A DNA stretch of 64,000 bases from Pseudomonas frederiksbergensis (GCF_000802155.2 NZ_JQGJ02000002.1:124001-188000), one strand, 5' to 3'. Numbered from the stretch's first letter, positions 16,508 through 26,253 are shown. A program made the numbers and translations. Notes: generated from the sequence alone by a model not told the origin.

Positions 16508-16957
16508 ATGCCGTTCGCCCTCTGCTACCCCCGTTCCCCAGGCCCTCGCGGGCAGCGGGGTTTCACGCTGATCGAGATCATGGTCGTGGTGGTCATCCTC
16601 GGCATCCTCGCTGCGATGGTCGTGCCCAAGGTCCTCGATCGGCCTGACCAGGCCCGGGCCACGGCGGCCAAGCAAGACATTGGCGGCTTGATGCAGGCCC
16701 TGAAGCTGTATCGCCTGGACCACGGCAGCTACCCGAGCATGAACCAGGGCCTGAAGGTGTTGGTCGAGCGGCCGGCCGATGCGAAGAACAGCACTTGGCG
16801 TTCCTACCTGGAGCGCCTGCCCAACGACCCTTGGGGCCGTCCCTACAACTACCTCAACCCCGGCGCGAACGGCGAAGTCGATATCTTTTCCCTCGGCGCC
16901 GACGGCCAGCCCGACGGCGACGGTGTGAATGCCGATATCGGCTCCTGGCAGTTATAA
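16508..16957 (+). CDS. hxcT: Type II secretion major pseudopilin GspG/HxcT
   Basis: 149 residues. A longer leader (about 17 residues ending RGQRG) precedes FTLIEIMVVVVILGILAAMVVPKVLDRPD, the hallmark of GspG. The C-terminal region (LYRLDHGSYPSMNQGLKVLVERP, LPNDPWGRPYNYLNPG, DIFSLGADGQPDGDG) is the highly conserved GspG body with its calcium-binding loop. It forms the pseudopilus shaft. It is followed eight bases later by hxcX and heads the plus-strand run hxcT-X-Y-Z-Q-R-S. ATG 16508 follows GGAAGGAC; the upstream region has no certain promoter element. Confidence 0.95.
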   Translation: MPFALCYPRSPGPRGQRGFTLIEIMVVVVILGILAAMVVPKVLDRPDQARATAAKQDIGGLMQALKLYRLDHGSYPSMNQGLKVLVERPADAKNSTWRSYLERLPNDPWGRPYNYLNPGANGEVDIFSLGADGQPDGDGVNADIGSWQL

Positions 16958-16965
16958 GGACCGTG

Positions 16966-17952
16966 ATGCGAACGGATTCGCCCCCAGCGGCGAAGCAGCG
17001 CGGCATGGCGGTCATCAGTGCCTTGCTGATTGCTGCCGTGGTAGCCGTCATCGCCGGCGGCATGCTGACCCGCCAGACCTTGTTCACCCGCAGCCTGGAA
17101 GCGGAGCAACTGCGCAACCAGGGGACGGCGCGATTGCAAGGCGGCTTGCAAGTGAGCCGTCAGTTGTTGTGGGACGCCCGCCAGCGAGATCCCCTGACGC
17201 GCTTCGGCCAGCCCTGGGCAAAACCGATCGTGATGCCGGGCTCCAACGGTGCCGACACACCATTCGAAGGGCAACTGGAAGATGAGCAGGGCAAGTTCAA
17301 CCTGCGCAACCTGGTGACCCATGACCAGCTGGACCGGGAACAGCTGCGTGCCTTCGAGCGATTGTGCGAACAACTCGGCGTCGCCGCCACGGTACGGGCG
17401 CGCATCGTCGAGCGCGTGCTGGCCGCTTACCCGCGCCAGATGAATCCTGGAGCAGCGCACCAAGCCTCGATGGGCAGCACGTTCGACAGTGGCCGCAGCA
17501 CCTCACCGGATGCAGCCGGCACAGCGTCGCCGCCGACCCGTCCCATGCTCCGCACGTTGCAAGACCTGGGCAGCGTCAAGGGCGTGACCCCGGCGCTGCT
17601 GGATACATTGGCCCCCTACGTCACGATCCTGCCGGCCAATACCTGGCTCAATGGCAACACCGCCAGCGCTACGGTGCTGGCCGCCTACGTGCCGGGATTG
17701 TCCTTGCAGCGGGCCCAGGCGCTGGTCAAGGAACGCGATGGCGGCCACTGGTTCATCAACCGTGGGGATTTCGTCAATCGGCTGCGCATGCCGGAACTGG
17801 AAACCAGCGCGGTCAAGGTCGGCATCACCAGTGACTGGTTCCGCTTGCGAGGGCAGGCGCGCAGCGGCCAACGGCGGGTTGAATTGATTGCCTTGCTGCA
17901 ATGCGCCCAAGACCGATTGCCCCAGGTGATCTGGACACGGGTGGGCGCATGA
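16966..17952 (+). CDS. hxcX: Type II secretion minor pseudopilin GspK/HxcX
   Basis: 328 residues. The leader ends KQRG before MAVISALLIAAVVAVIAGGMLTRQ. As in other GspK proteins, the mature position 5 is not Glu, consistent with its place at the very tip. The large C-terminal domain has helix-hairpin-helix-like sections (LDTLAPYVTILPANTWLNGNTASATVLAAYVPGLSLQRAQALVKER and FVNRLRMPELE). The frame runs upstream as a shadow; ATG 16966 has AAGGA five bases before. It overlaps hxcY as ATGA. Confidence 0.92.
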   Translation: MRTDSPPAAKQRGMAVISALLIAAVVAVIAGGMLTRQTLFTRSLEAEQLRNQGTARLQGGLQVSRQLLWDARQRDPLTRFGQPWAKPIVMPGSNGADTPFEGQLEDEQGKFNLRNLVTHDQLDREQLRAFERLCEQLGVAATVRARIVERVLAAYPRQMNPGAAHQASMGSTFDSGRSTSPDAAGTASPPTRPMLRTLQDLGSVKGVTPALLDTLAPYVTILPANTWLNGNTASATVLAAYVPGLSLQRAQALVKERDGGHWFINRGDFVNRLRMPELETSAVKVGITSDWFRLRGQARSGQRRVELIALLQCAQDRLPQVIWTRVGA

Positions 17953-19127
17953 ACCGTTTACGGATTGCCCTGGCGCCGCTGGACGGCCTGGACGCGGACA
18001 CGCCGCTGGCGTTTGCCTGGCTGGATCGCCAGGGCCAGGTGCGTGATGCCGGACGCAGCAGCCTGGGGACGCTCGGCCAGGGCGCGAAGAACCAGGCCGT
18101 CGAATGTTACCTGCACCCGCGCGACAGCTTGCTGACCAGCCTGGAGATTCCGCCGCTGTCCGCCGCCAAGATCACCGCCGCGGTGACATGTGCGGCCCAG
18201 GCCTTGATGCTCGGAGCCAGCGAGTCCATGCAGGTGGCCCACGGCCCGCGCGGTACCGACGGACAGGTGCCGGTCGCCTGGCTGGACCGTGACGCGCTGA
18301 GCCATCTGGGCCGGATCCTGCATTCGGCCGGCCTGAAACTGCGCGGCCTGTACCCGGCAGCCTACGCCTTGCCGGTGTTGGCTGGGCCGGTGGCCTGCAT
18401 TGAAGACGGGCACTTGCTGGTGCGCCAGGGTGTGCAGCACGCCCTGGTCCAACCGCTGCTGGACGATGCGCTGGAGGAGTGGTTGCTGGAAATGGGCGCG
18501 GGGTTGCATTGGCTGGGCGAGCCGCCCCAAGCGTCGATCGAGGGCTTGCCCGTCACGGACCGCTGGACCGGAGCGGCGCCGGGTTGGGGCCTGCATACCG
18601 GCCTGGCGCAGGGCAGGGCCGGACAGGGCGGCTGGGGGCGAGCGGCGGGAATCTGCGCGCTGGCGGTGGCGGTGTGGGTGGTCGGGCTCAATCTTTATGC
18701 AGCCCGTGAAGCCGCCCAGGGCCAGCGGCTCAAGGCGCAGATGAGCCAGCGGGTCAAGCAGGCGTTTCCTGAGCTGCCGATGGTGCTCAATCCCTTGCAG
18801 CAGGCGCGCCAGCAAATCGCCGCGCGCCAGAGCGGTTCAGTGACGGACCCGGCGCAGCGCTTCGCCAGCCTCGTGCAGCAGGCGGGCAGCGCCATGCCGT
18901 TCATGAGCGGCAACGTACAGGAGCTGCTGTTCGAGAACGGTGAGTTGCGCTTGAAAGTCGCGGCCGAATCACAAAAAAACACCCCGGCAGGCGATTGGAA
19001 AATCCCCCTGGCCGAAGCCGGCATCGAGGTGGCCGCCGTCGATCAGGGCTGGACGCTGCGTGTGGCGCCCGCCGGGCAACTGGCGGCGGAACCTTCCGGC
19101 GAAACCTCGGGGGCGGACGATGAATAA
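17949..19127 (+). CDS. hxcY: Type II secretion inner-membrane protein GspL/HxcY
   Basis: 392 residues. The N-terminal two thirds is a cytoplasmic actin-like GspL domain (LAPLDGLDADTPLAFAWLD, LHPRDSLLTSLEIPPLSAAKITAAV), which binds the GspE ATPase. A membrane helix (ICALAVAVWVVGLNLYAARE, about residues 235-254) leads to a periplasmic ferredoxin-like part (RFASLVQQAGSAMPFMSGNVQELLFENGELRL). ATG 17949 overlaps the hxcX stop by four bases. It overlaps hxcZ by eight bases at its end, so the genes are translationally coupled. Confidence 0.9.
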   Translation: MNRLRIALAPLDGLDADTPLAFAWLDRQGQVRDAGRSSLGTLGQGAKNQAVECYLHPRDSLLTSLEIPPLSAAKITAAVTCAAQALMLGASESMQVAHGPRGTDGQVPVAWLDRDALSHLGRILHSAGLKLRGLYPAAYALPVLAGPVACIEDGHLLVRQGVQHALVQPLLDDALEEWLLEMGAGLHWLGEPPQASIEGLPVTDRWTGAAPGWGLHTGLAQGRAGQGGWGRAAGICALAVAVWVVGLNLYAAREAAQGQRLKAQMSQRVKQAFPELPMVLNPLQQARQQIAARQSGSVTDPAQRFASLVQQAGSAMPFMSGNVQELLFENGELRLKVAAESQKNTPAGDWKIPLAEAGIEVAAVDQGWTLRVAPAGQLAAEPSGETSGADDE

Positions 19128-19677
19128 GTTCTCGACGGGACGGCTCCAGGCGCGCTGGCAAGACCTTCGCACACGCTGGCGTACAAGCTGGCAAGGCTTG
19201 GCCGCCCGGGAACGCCGCGCCGTTGCCCTGGCGGCGTTGGTGCTGGGCGGCGGGCTGACCTGGCTGACTCTGGTCGAGCCGCCGCTGAAAACCATCGCGT
19301 ACTGGCAAGCCGAGACCCCGAAGCTGCGCTCGCAGACCGAAGCCCTCGAAATGCTGCTGCGGGACGTAGCCGGCCCGGCGCGTGGCCAGTCGTTGGAAAT
19401 CAGCCTGCGCCAGGCCCTGGATGCCGGCGGCCTGGGCGAGCGCTACGTGTTACAGCCGCCCAGTGCCGATGCGCCGGGCACTTGGCAGCTCACCTTCACC
19501 GACGCACCGGCCGACGGTGTGATCGATTGGTTGCTCGGCAACCCACGACAGTTTTCCCTGGAAGTGATCGAGGCCCGTTTGCAGCGCACGGCCCCGGTCA
19601 GCTCCGACCCAACCCCCGGCACTCTGTCCGGAACCGTTCGCATGAATCAGGCGTCAAGCGCTAAGGAAGCTTCATGA
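19120..19677 (+). CDS. hxcZ: Type II secretion inner-membrane protein GspM/HxcZ
   Basis: 185 residues. A basic N-terminus leads into LAARERRAVALAALVLGGGLTWLTLVEPPL, which gives one membrane helix with the arginine-rich ARERR just before it, as usual for GspM. A periplasmic coiled region (WQAETPKLRSQTEALEMLLRDV) and a small ferredoxin-like domain follow (WQLTFTDAPADGVIDWLLGNPRQFSLEVIEARLQ). It pairs with GspL in the assembly platform. ATG 19120 lies inside the end of hxcY; the stop overlaps the hxcQ start by four bases. Confidence 0.88.
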   Translation: MNKFSTGRLQARWQDLRTRWRTSWQGLAARERRAVALAALVLGGGLTWLTLVEPPLKTIAYWQAETPKLRSQTEALEMLLRDVAGPARGQSLEISLRQALDAGGLGERYVLQPPSADAPGTWQLTFTDAPADGVIDWLLGNPRQFSLEVIEARLQRTAPVSSDPTPGTLSGTVRMNQASSAKEAS

Positions 19678-22028
19678 AGGGGTGCAGATACCCGCGTCAT
19701 TGGCGCAAGGCCGCGCCGCTGCTGTTGCTTGCATTGAGCGCGTGCAACAGCGCGCCGCCGGCATCTCAGCCACCCTTGCTGGTGGACAGCGAACTGGGCA
19801 TGCCGCTGGGCAGTACCCAACGCAGCGGCGACGTGCTGCTGGACCGCCAGCGGGCCCAGGCGTCCCGCGAGCAGAAGCCGCCGGTGCGACATCAGGTGGA
19901 CCTGACGACCCGCGCTCGCGAGCCGCGCAGCAGCCCGGCGCCCAATCCGCTGGGCGATCAACCGGTGACCTTGAATTTCGTCGAGGCCGATATCCAGGCC
20001 GTGGTGCGTGCCTTGTCCCGTTCCACCGGGCAACAGTTCCTGGTCGACCCGCGGGTCAAAGGCAACCTGACCCTGGTTTCCGAAGGCCAGGTCCCGGCGC
20101 GCCAAGCCTACGAGATGCTACTCGCCGCGTTGCGCATGCAGGGTTTCAGCGTGGTGGACGTCGGCGGCGTTGCCCAGGTAGTGCCGGAAGCCGATGCCAA
20201 GCTGCTTGGCGGGCCGATCTACAGCGCCGACAAACCGGCCGGCAACGGCATGCTCACCCGCACGTTCCGCCTGCAATACGAAAACGCGGTGAACCTGATT
20301 CCGGTGCTGCGGCCGATCGTCTCGCCGAACAACCCGATCAACGCCTATCCCGGCAACAACACCATTGTCGTCACCGACTACGCGGAAAACCTGTCCCGCG
20401 TCGCCCAGCTCATCGAGGGTATCGATACCCCGAGCGCCATCGACACCGACGTGGTGCCGATCCAGAACGGCATCGCCGTGGACATCGCGCAGATGGTTTC
20501 CGATTTGCTGGAGACCCAGGGCGGCGACCAGACTCAGAAGATCAACGTGATCGGCGACCCGCGCTCCAATTCGATCATCATCCGCGCCGGCAGCCCGGAG
20601 CGGACCGAGCTGGCGCGCAACCTGATCTACAAGCTCGACAACGCCCAGAACAACCCAAGCAACCTGCACGTGGTCTACCTGCGTAACGCCCAGGCCGGCA
20701 AGTTGGCCCAGGCCCTGCGCGGCTTGCTCACCGGGGAAAGCGAAAGCGAGGCAAGCGACAATTCGCGTTCGGTGCTCAGCGGCATGGGCGCCAGCACCAG
20801 CGGCCAGAGCAGCCAGGGCAACGAAAGCGGTACCAGCCCCGTGAGCGGTACTGCTTCGAGCAGTGGCAGCGGCTACGGCCAGGGCAGCAGCGGGCAAACA
20901 TCCGCCACGACACAAAATGAACACAGCACGGCTTTCAGCGCCGGTGGCGTGACCATCCAGGCCGACGCTACCACCAACACCTTGCTGATTTCCGCGCCGG
21001 ACCCGTTGTACCGCAACCTGCGGGAAGTCATCGACCTGCTGGACCAGCGCCGCGCCCAAGTGGTCATCGAAAGCCTGATCGTCGAAGTTGGCGAGGACGA
21101 TGCCAGCGAGTTCGGCGTGCAATGGCAGACCGGCAACCTTGGCGGCAGCGGCGTGATTGGCGGGGTCAACCTGGGTGGCACGGGCCTTAATCTCAACGGC
21201 AAGACCAGCATCGACGTACTGCCCCAAGGCCTGAACCTGGGCTTGGTCAACGGCACCGTCGACATCCCCGGTATCGGCAAGATCCTCGACCTCAAGGTCC
21301 TGGCACGAGCGTTGAAGAGCAAGGGCGGGACCAACGTGCTGTCGACGCCGAACCTGCTGACCCTGGACAACGAAGCGGCGAGCATTTTTGTCGGCCAGAC
21401 CATTCCGTTCGTCAGTGGCAGCTACGTCACCGGTGGCGGCGGCACCAGCAACAACCCGTTCCAGACCGTGACCCGCGAAGAAGTCGGCCTGAAGCTCAAC
21501 GTCCGGCCGCAGATTTCCGAAGGCGGAACGGTCAAGCTCGACATTTACCAGGAGGTCAGCAGTGTCGACAACCGCGCCTCCAGCACCACGGGCATCGTTA
21601 CCAACAAACGCGCCATCGACACCAGCATCCTGTTGGACGACGGGCAGATCATGGTCCTCGGCGGATTGCTGCAGGACGGCTATAGCCAGAGCAACGACGC
21701 GGTGCCGTGGCTGTCGACCATACCCGGCATCGGTGCGCTGTTTCGCAACGAGCGGCGCCAGGTCACCAAGACCAACCTGATGGTGTTCCTGCGCCCTTAC
21801 ATCATCCGCGACACGGCGGCGGGCCGCGGCATTACGCTGAACCGCTACGACTTCATGCGCCGCGCCCAAGGCCTGTTGCAACCGGAGCGTAGCTGGGCGC
21901 TGCCGGACGTGCAGGCGCCGCAACTGCCGGCGTCGGCCCGGGCGATTCCGGGAGCCGCGCCGATCAGCCCGCAGGCGCCACGGGCGGTGATCAAGGCGGT
22001 GCCTGCAACGGAGCCGGTCGGACGATGA
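19674..22028 (+). CDS. hxcQ: Type II secretion liposecretin GspD/HxcQ
   Basis: 784 residues. The signal peptide ends in LLLLALSAC, a lipobox with Cys24 as the lipidated residue followed by Asn, so outer-membrane sorting is expected. P. aeruginosa HxcQ is a self-piloting lipoprotein secretin. N domains follow (VTLNFVEADIQAVVRALSRSTG; YLRNAQAGKLAQALRGLL). A Ser/Gly-rich loop of about 60 residues comes next (20740-20935), then the secretin core (VVIESLIVEVGEDDASEFGVQW, GGTNVLSTPNLLTLDNEAASIFVGQTIPF, VGLKLNVRPQI, ILLDDGQIMVLGGLLQD, VPWLSTIPGIGALF). It builds the outer-membrane exit channel. It overlaps hxcZ by ATGA. Confidence 0.95.
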   Translation: MKGCRYPRHWRKAAPLLLLALSACNSAPPASQPPLLVDSELGMPLGSTQRSGDVLLDRQRAQASREQKPPVRHQVDLTTRAREPRSSPAPNPLGDQPVTLNFVEADIQAVVRALSRSTGQQFLVDPRVKGNLTLVSEGQVPARQAYEMLLAALRMQGFSVVDVGGVAQVVPEADAKLLGGPIYSADKPAGNGMLTRTFRLQYENAVNLIPVLRPIVSPNNPINAYPGNNTIVVTDYAENLSRVAQLIEGIDTPSAIDTDVVPIQNGIAVDIAQMVSDLLETQGGDQTQKINVIGDPRSNSIIIRAGSPERTELARNLIYKLDNAQNNPSNLHVVYLRNAQAGKLAQALRGLLTGESESEASDNSRSVLSGMGASTSGQSSQGNESGTSPVSGTASSSGSGYGQGSSGQTSATTQNEHSTAFSAGGVTIQADATTNTLLISAPDPLYRNLREVIDLLDQRRAQVVIESLIVEVGEDDASEFGVQWQTGNLGGSGVIGGVNLGGTGLNLNGKTSIDVLPQGLNLGLVNGTVDIPGIGKILDLKVLARALKSKGGTNVLSTPNLLTLDNEAASIFVGQTIPFVSGSYVTGGGGTSNNPFQTVTREEVGLKLNVRPQISEGGTVKLDIYQEVSSVDNRASSTTGIVTNKRAIDTSILLDDGQIMVLGGLLQDGYSQSNDAVPWLSTIPGIGALFRNERRQVTKTNLMVFLRPYIIRDTAAGRGITLNRYDFMRRAQGLLQPERSWALPDVQAPQLPASARAIPGAAPISPQAPRAVIKAVPATEPVGR

Positions 22029-22053
22029 AAACCGTGGCGATAGGGGGAGGCTC

Positions 22054-23472
22054 ATGAAAACCCTCCCATACGCCTGGGCCAAGGCCCAGCGCCTGGTATT
22101 GCGTCAGTGTGAAGAAGGCGCGGTGCTGATGGTGTGCCCGTCGACGCCGGGCTGGTCCATCAGCGAGGTGCGTCGGCAATTTGGTGAGGTGCGGCTGGAG
22201 CGGGTGCGTGATGAAGAGCTCGATGGCCTGCTCAACACGGCCTACGCCGACACCGGCAGTGCCGCCGCCGTGGTGGGCGCGGCAGAGAACGAGGTGGACC
22301 TCGACCGGTTGATGCAGGACATCCCGGAAATCACCGACCTGCTGGATACCCAGGACGGCGCGCCCGTGATCCGCATGATCAACGCCTTGCTGACCCAGGC
22401 CGCGCGGGACGAGGCCAGCGATATCCACATCGAGCCCTACGAAAGCCATTCAGTGGTGCGCTACCGGGTCGACGGCACGTTGCGCGACGTGGTCTCGCCG
22501 CGCAAGGCGTTGCACGGCGCGCTGGTGTCGCGGATCAAGATCATGGCCCAGCTCGACATCGCCGAAAAACGCCTGCCCCAGGATGGGCGGATTGCCTTGC
22601 GCGTGGCCGGGCGACCGATCGACATCCGCGTTTCTACCGTGCCGACCGGCCATGGCGAGCGGGTGGTGATGCGCCTGCTGGACAAACAGGCCGGACGCCT
22701 GCAATTGGAAACCCTGGGCATGGACCCCGGCGTGCTGGGCAAGCTCGATCACCTGATCCGCCAACCCCACGGCATCGTCCTGGTCACCGGCCCCACCGGC
22801 AGCGGCAAGACCACCAGCCTCTACGCGGCCCTGGCCCGGCTGGATGCCAGCGTGCACAACATCCTCACGGTGGAAGACCCGGTGGAATACGACCTGCCGG
22901 GCATCAGCCAGATCCAGGTCAACGCCAAGATCGACATGACCTTCGCCCTGGCATTGCGGGCAATCCTGCGCCAGGACCCGGACATCATCATGATCGGTGA
23001 AATCCGTGACCTGGAGACCGCGCAAATCGCGGTTCAGGCTTCGCTCACCGGTCACCTGGTCCTGGCGACGCTGCACACCAACGACGCGGTATCGGCCATC
23101 AACCGCCTGATCGACATGGGCGTCGAACCCTTCCTCTTGGCCTCGTCGATGCTCGGCGTGCTGGCCCAGCGATTGGTGCGCCGCTTGTGTCCGCAGTGCA
23201 AACAACCCGACCCGGCCACGCCCGGCACCTGGCGGCCTGTGGGCTGCCCAAGCTGCAACCAGACCGGCTACAGCGGCCGAACCGGTATTCATGAATTGTT
23301 CTGCATCGACGATGACATCCGCACGCTGATCCACCAGGGGGCAGGGGAGCAGGCCTTGCGCGCCGCCGCCCGCCAGGCCGGTATGTTCAGCATGCGCGAG
23401 GACGGCGAACGCTGGGTGCGCAGTGGCGCCACGGCCCCTGAAGAAATCCTGCGCGTGACACGGGACGCCTGA
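22054..23472 (+). CDS. hxcR: Type II secretion ATPase GspE/HxcR
   Basis: 472 residues. This hexameric ATPase drives pseudopilus assembly. Visible motifs are ASDIHIEPYESHSVVRYRVDG (N2 domain), Walker A GPTGSGKTTS (about residues 246-255), the Asp box LTVEDPVEYDLPGISQIQVN, Walker B DIIMIGEIRD and the His box LTGHLVLATLHTNDA. A C-terminal CPQC...CPSC pair forms the zinc-binding module typical of GspE. GGGGGAGG lies just before ATG 22054. The stop overlaps the hxcS start (TGATG). Confidence 0.96.
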   Translation: MKTLPYAWAKAQRLVLRQCEEGAVLMVCPSTPGWSISEVRRQFGEVRLERVRDEELDGLLNTAYADTGSAAAVVGAAENEVDLDRLMQDIPEITDLLDTQDGAPVIRMINALLTQAARDEASDIHIEPYESHSVVRYRVDGTLRDVVSPRKALHGALVSRIKIMAQLDIAEKRLPQDGRIALRVAGRPIDIRVSTVPTGHGERVVMRLLDKQAGRLQLETLGMDPGVLGKLDHLIRQPHGIVLVTGPTGSGKTTSLYAALARLDASVHNILTVEDPVEYDLPGISQIQVNAKIDMTFALALRAILRQDPDIIMIGEIRDLETAQIAVQASLTGHLVLATLHTNDAVSAINRLIDMGVEPFLLASSMLGVLAQRLVRRLCPQCKQPDPATPGTWRPVGCPSCNQTGYSGRTGIHELFCIDDDIRTLIHQGAGEQALRAAARQAGMFSMREDGERWVRSGATAPEEILRVTRDA

Positions 23473-24683
23473 TGAATCGCTATCGCTTCGAAGCCGCCGA
23501 CGCCCAGGGCAAGATCGAGTCCGGACACTTGGAAGCCGACAGCCAGGGCGCCGCTTTCAGCCAGTTGCGCAGTCGTGGGTTGACGGCGTTGCAGGTCCAG
23601 CTCGAGCGCAACACCGAGCAAGCCACGGGCGGTGGCTTGTTCAGCGCCAAGCTCTCGGACAATGACCTGGCCTGGGCCACCCGGCAACTGGCGAGCCTGC
23701 TCGGAGCGAGCCTGCCACTGGAGGCAGCGTTGAGTGCGACGGTGGAACAGGCCGAGCGCAAGCACATCGCCCACACCCTGAGCGCGGTACGCGCCGATGT
23801 GCGCAGCGGTATGCGCCTGGCCGAAGCCCTGGCGGCGCGGCCCCGGGATTTTCCGGAGATCTACCGGGCGCTGATTGCCGCCGGTGAAGAATCCGGCGAC
23901 CTGGCCCAGGTGATGGAGCGGCTGGCTGACTACATCGAGGAGCGCAACAACCTGCGGGGCAAGATCCTCACGGCGTTTATCTATCCCGGCGTGGTGGGGC
24001 TGGTGTCGGTCGCCATCGTGATTTTCTTGCTCAGCTACGTGGTGCCGCAGGTGGTCAGCGCGTTTTCCCAGGCCCGTCAGGACTTGCCTGGCTTGACGTT
24101 GGCGATGCTCACCGCCAGTGACTTCATCCGGGCGTGGGGCTGGTTGTGCTTTGCCGTTCTGGCCGGTGGCTTCTGGAGTTGGCGTCTCTACCTGCGCAAG
24201 CCGGCGGCACGCTTGAATTGGCATGCACGGGTGTTGCGTCTACCGCTGATTGGGCGTTTTGTGCTGGGGCTCAACACCGCCCGTTTCGCCTCGACCCTGG
24301 CGATTCTCGGCGGCGCCGGAGTGCCCTTGTTGCGAGCGCTGGAAGCGGCACGCCAAACCCTCTCCAACGACCGCTTGAGCCTCAGCGTCAGCGATGCCAC
24401 CGCCAAGGTCCGTGAAGGCGTCAACCTGGCGGCGGCGCTGCGGGTGGAAAAAGTCTTCCCGCCGGTGCTGATCCACCTGATCGCCAGCGGCGAAAAAACA
24501 GGCTGCCTGCCGCCGATGCTCGAACGCGCCGCGCAAACCCTGTCCCGCGACATCGAACGTCGCGCCATGGGCATGACCGCGCTGCTGGAGCCGCTGATGA
24601 TCGTGGTCATGGGCGGGGTGGTGTTGGTGATCGTCATGGCGGTGCTGCTGCCGATCATCGAGATCAATCAGTTGGTGCAGTAG
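23472..24683 (+). CDS. hxcS: Type II secretion inner-membrane protein GspF/HxcS
   Basis: 403 residues. The first domain has YRFEAADAQGKIESGHLEADS and LAWATRQLASLLGASLPLEAAL. Three membrane helices are visible (GVVGLVSVAIVIFLLSYVVPQV, WGWLCFAVLAGGFWSWRLYL and LLEPLMIVVMGGVVLVIVMAVLLPI). The two cytoplasmic domains repeat the F-x-x-x-L-x-x-L-x-x-A-G pattern (RFASTLAILGGAGVPLLRALEAA and LIHLIASGEKTGCLPPMLERAA), the GspF duplication. It ends the T2SS run. No gspN or gspO is seen; prepilin processing must use a peptidase encoded elsewhere, as with PilD in P. aeruginosa. Confidence 0.95.
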   Translation: MNRYRFEAADAQGKIESGHLEADSQGAAFSQLRSRGLTALQVQLERNTEQATGGGLFSAKLSDNDLAWATRQLASLLGASLPLEAALSATVEQAERKHIAHTLSAVRADVRSGMRLAEALAARPRDFPEIYRALIAAGEESGDLAQVMERLADYIEERNNLRGKILTAFIYPGVVGLVSVAIVIFLLSYVVPQVVSAFSQARQDLPGLTLAMLTASDFIRAWGWLCFAVLAGGFWSWRLYLRKPAARLNWHARVLRLPLIGRFVLGLNTARFASTLAILGGAGVPLLRALEAARQTLSNDRLSLSVSDATAKVREGVNLAAALRVEKVFPPVLIHLIASGEKTGCLPPMLERAAQTLSRDIERRAMGMTALLEPLMIVVMGGVVLVIVMAVLLPIIEINQLVQ

Positions 24684-25057
24684 CAAGGCGCGCCACAAAA
24701 GCTGCGAATAATTTTTCCAGCGCCACAACCCTCCCGAGCCTCGCCCACCCCAAACTCGGGTTCCTCGTTCTGTCATGTTTGCTCGCCGCATGACCGCCTG
24801 CCGCCGACTTCGTTGACAACCCTTGCCATATCCCCGCAAGACCGGCCTGAAACCACAGCCCAGAGCCCTCGAACACCCGAGAAAATAACCTGAAAAACAG
24901 CCCTCAGCTCCCGAGGTTTTTTCCTTTATCTGTCACTGGAAACTGCGAATTTCTAACCCATGGCCTCACCCCATCGCCACCGGCACAGGACCGAGCGCCA
25001 TGACGGCAAGCACGCGTAACCCAACCTACGTACGAACACGATGAAAGGAGATTCTTC
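24684..25057. other. 374-base gap between hxcS and the DING gene, probable phosphate-responsive promoter region
   Basis: No gene is seen here. Two isolated PHO-box half-sites occur, CTGTCAT at 24770-24776 and CTGTCAC at 24930-24936, each without a convincing second half 11 bp downstream. AAAGGAG seven bases before the DING start is the only clear translation signal. No obvious terminator follows hxcS. Confidence 0.4.
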
Positions 25058-26224
25058 ATGTTTAAGCGCAACGTTCTCGCGGTATCCCTGACCCTCGCCG
25101 GCCTCTGCGCCGCTCAGGCCGCCATGGCTGATGTCAACGGCGGTGGTGCTACCTTGCCTCAGCCTCTGTACCAGACTTCCGGCGTACTGACTGCCGGTTT
25201 CGCCCCTTACATCGGCGTGGGCAGCGGTGCCGGCAAGGCCGCTTTCCTGAACAACGATTACACCCGTTTCGTGCCTGGTGACACCAGCAAGAACGTGCAC
25301 TGGGCGGGCAGCGATTCGAAGCTCTCCCAGGCTGAACTGAATGGCTACGTTACCAACCACGGTGCCGCTTGGGGTCCACTGATCCAGGTGCCTTCGGTCG
25401 CCACTTCGGTTGCCATTCCGTTCAACAAGACCGGCACTGCCAACGTTGACCTGAGCATCAACGAACTGTGCGGTGTGTTCTCTGGCCGCTTGACCGACTG
25501 GAGCGATATTACCGGTTCGGGCCGTACCGGTCCGATCGTCGTGGTTTATCGTGCAGAGAGCAGCGGCACCACCGAGCTGTTCACGCGCTTCCTGAACGCC
25601 AAGTGCAGCGAGCCTAAAGGCACTTTTGCGATTACCACAAACTTCGCCTCCAGCCTCGGCAGTGCCCCTGCCGGTGCCTTGGCCGCCACTGGCAGTCAGG
25701 CTGTGATGGACCTGGTGAACGCAGGCGAAGGTCGCATCACCTACATGAGCCCGGATTACGCCGCTACTACCCTGGCCGGTCTGGATGACGCTACCAAGGT
25801 TGCCCGCGTCGCCGGTGTTTCCCCAGCTCCTGCCAACGTATCGGCGGCTATCGCTGCTGTTCCAGTACCAGCCGCCGCCAACCGCGCCAACCCGAACGCC
25901 TGGGTGCCAGTGTTCGCCGCAACCACCAACCCTAACGATCCAAGCGTCGTGGTTTACCCAACCACCGGTTACCCGATCCTGGGCTTCACCAACGTGATCT
26001 TCAGCCAGTGCTACACCGATTCAACCCAGACCACTCAGGTGCGCAACTTCTTCAGCCGCCACTACGGTTCGTTGGTCAACAACGATTCGGCCATCACTAA
26101 CAACCGTTTCGTGCCACTGCCTTCGGCCTGGAAAACCGCCATTCGTGAATCCTTCGTCACCGCTTCCAATGGCCTGAGCATTGGCAACACCAGCGTCTGC
26201 AACAACATCGGTCGTCCGTTGTAA
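25058..26224 (+). CDS. DING-family phosphate-binding protein, probable Hxc substrate (LapA/LapB-like)
   Basis: 388 residues. A Sec signal peptide (MFKRNVLAVSLTLAGLCAAQAAMA) is followed by DVNGGGATLPQPLYQT, the N-terminal D-x-N-G-G-G signature of DING proteins. The two-lobed PstS-like body has VYRAESSGTTELFTRFL in place of the phosphate-binding loop of PstS. In P. aeruginosa the DING phosphatases LapA and LapB are made under phosphate limitation and exported by Hxc, whose genes sit immediately upstream, as here. It should be extracellular and bind or release phosphate. The symbol is left empty because lapA names a different, large adhesin in this genus. A strong terminator follows. Confidence 0.9.
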   Translation: MFKRNVLAVSLTLAGLCAAQAAMADVNGGGATLPQPLYQTSGVLTAGFAPYIGVGSGAGKAAFLNNDYTRFVPGDTSKNVHWAGSDSKLSQAELNGYVTNHGAAWGPLIQVPSVATSVAIPFNKTGTANVDLSINELCGVFSGRLTDWSDITGSGRTGPIVVVYRAESSGTTELFTRFLNAKCSEPKGTFAITTNFASSLGSAPAGALAATGSQAVMDLVNAGEGRITYMSPDYAATTLAGLDDATKVARVAGVSPAPANVSAAIAAVPVPAAANRANPNAWVPVFAATTNPNDPSVVVYPTTGYPILGFTNVIFSQCYTDSTQTTQVRNFFSRHYGSLVNNDSAITNNRFVPLPSAWKTAIRESFVTASNGLSIGNTSVCNNIGRPL

Positions 26225-26253
26225 GCCCACGCTTGAACGACCCGCAATACCCG

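Noticed and set aside
20118..22082. 654-residue open frame opposite the secretin gene
   Set aside because: Shadow of hxcQ; the plus strand holds conserved secretin motifs throughout.
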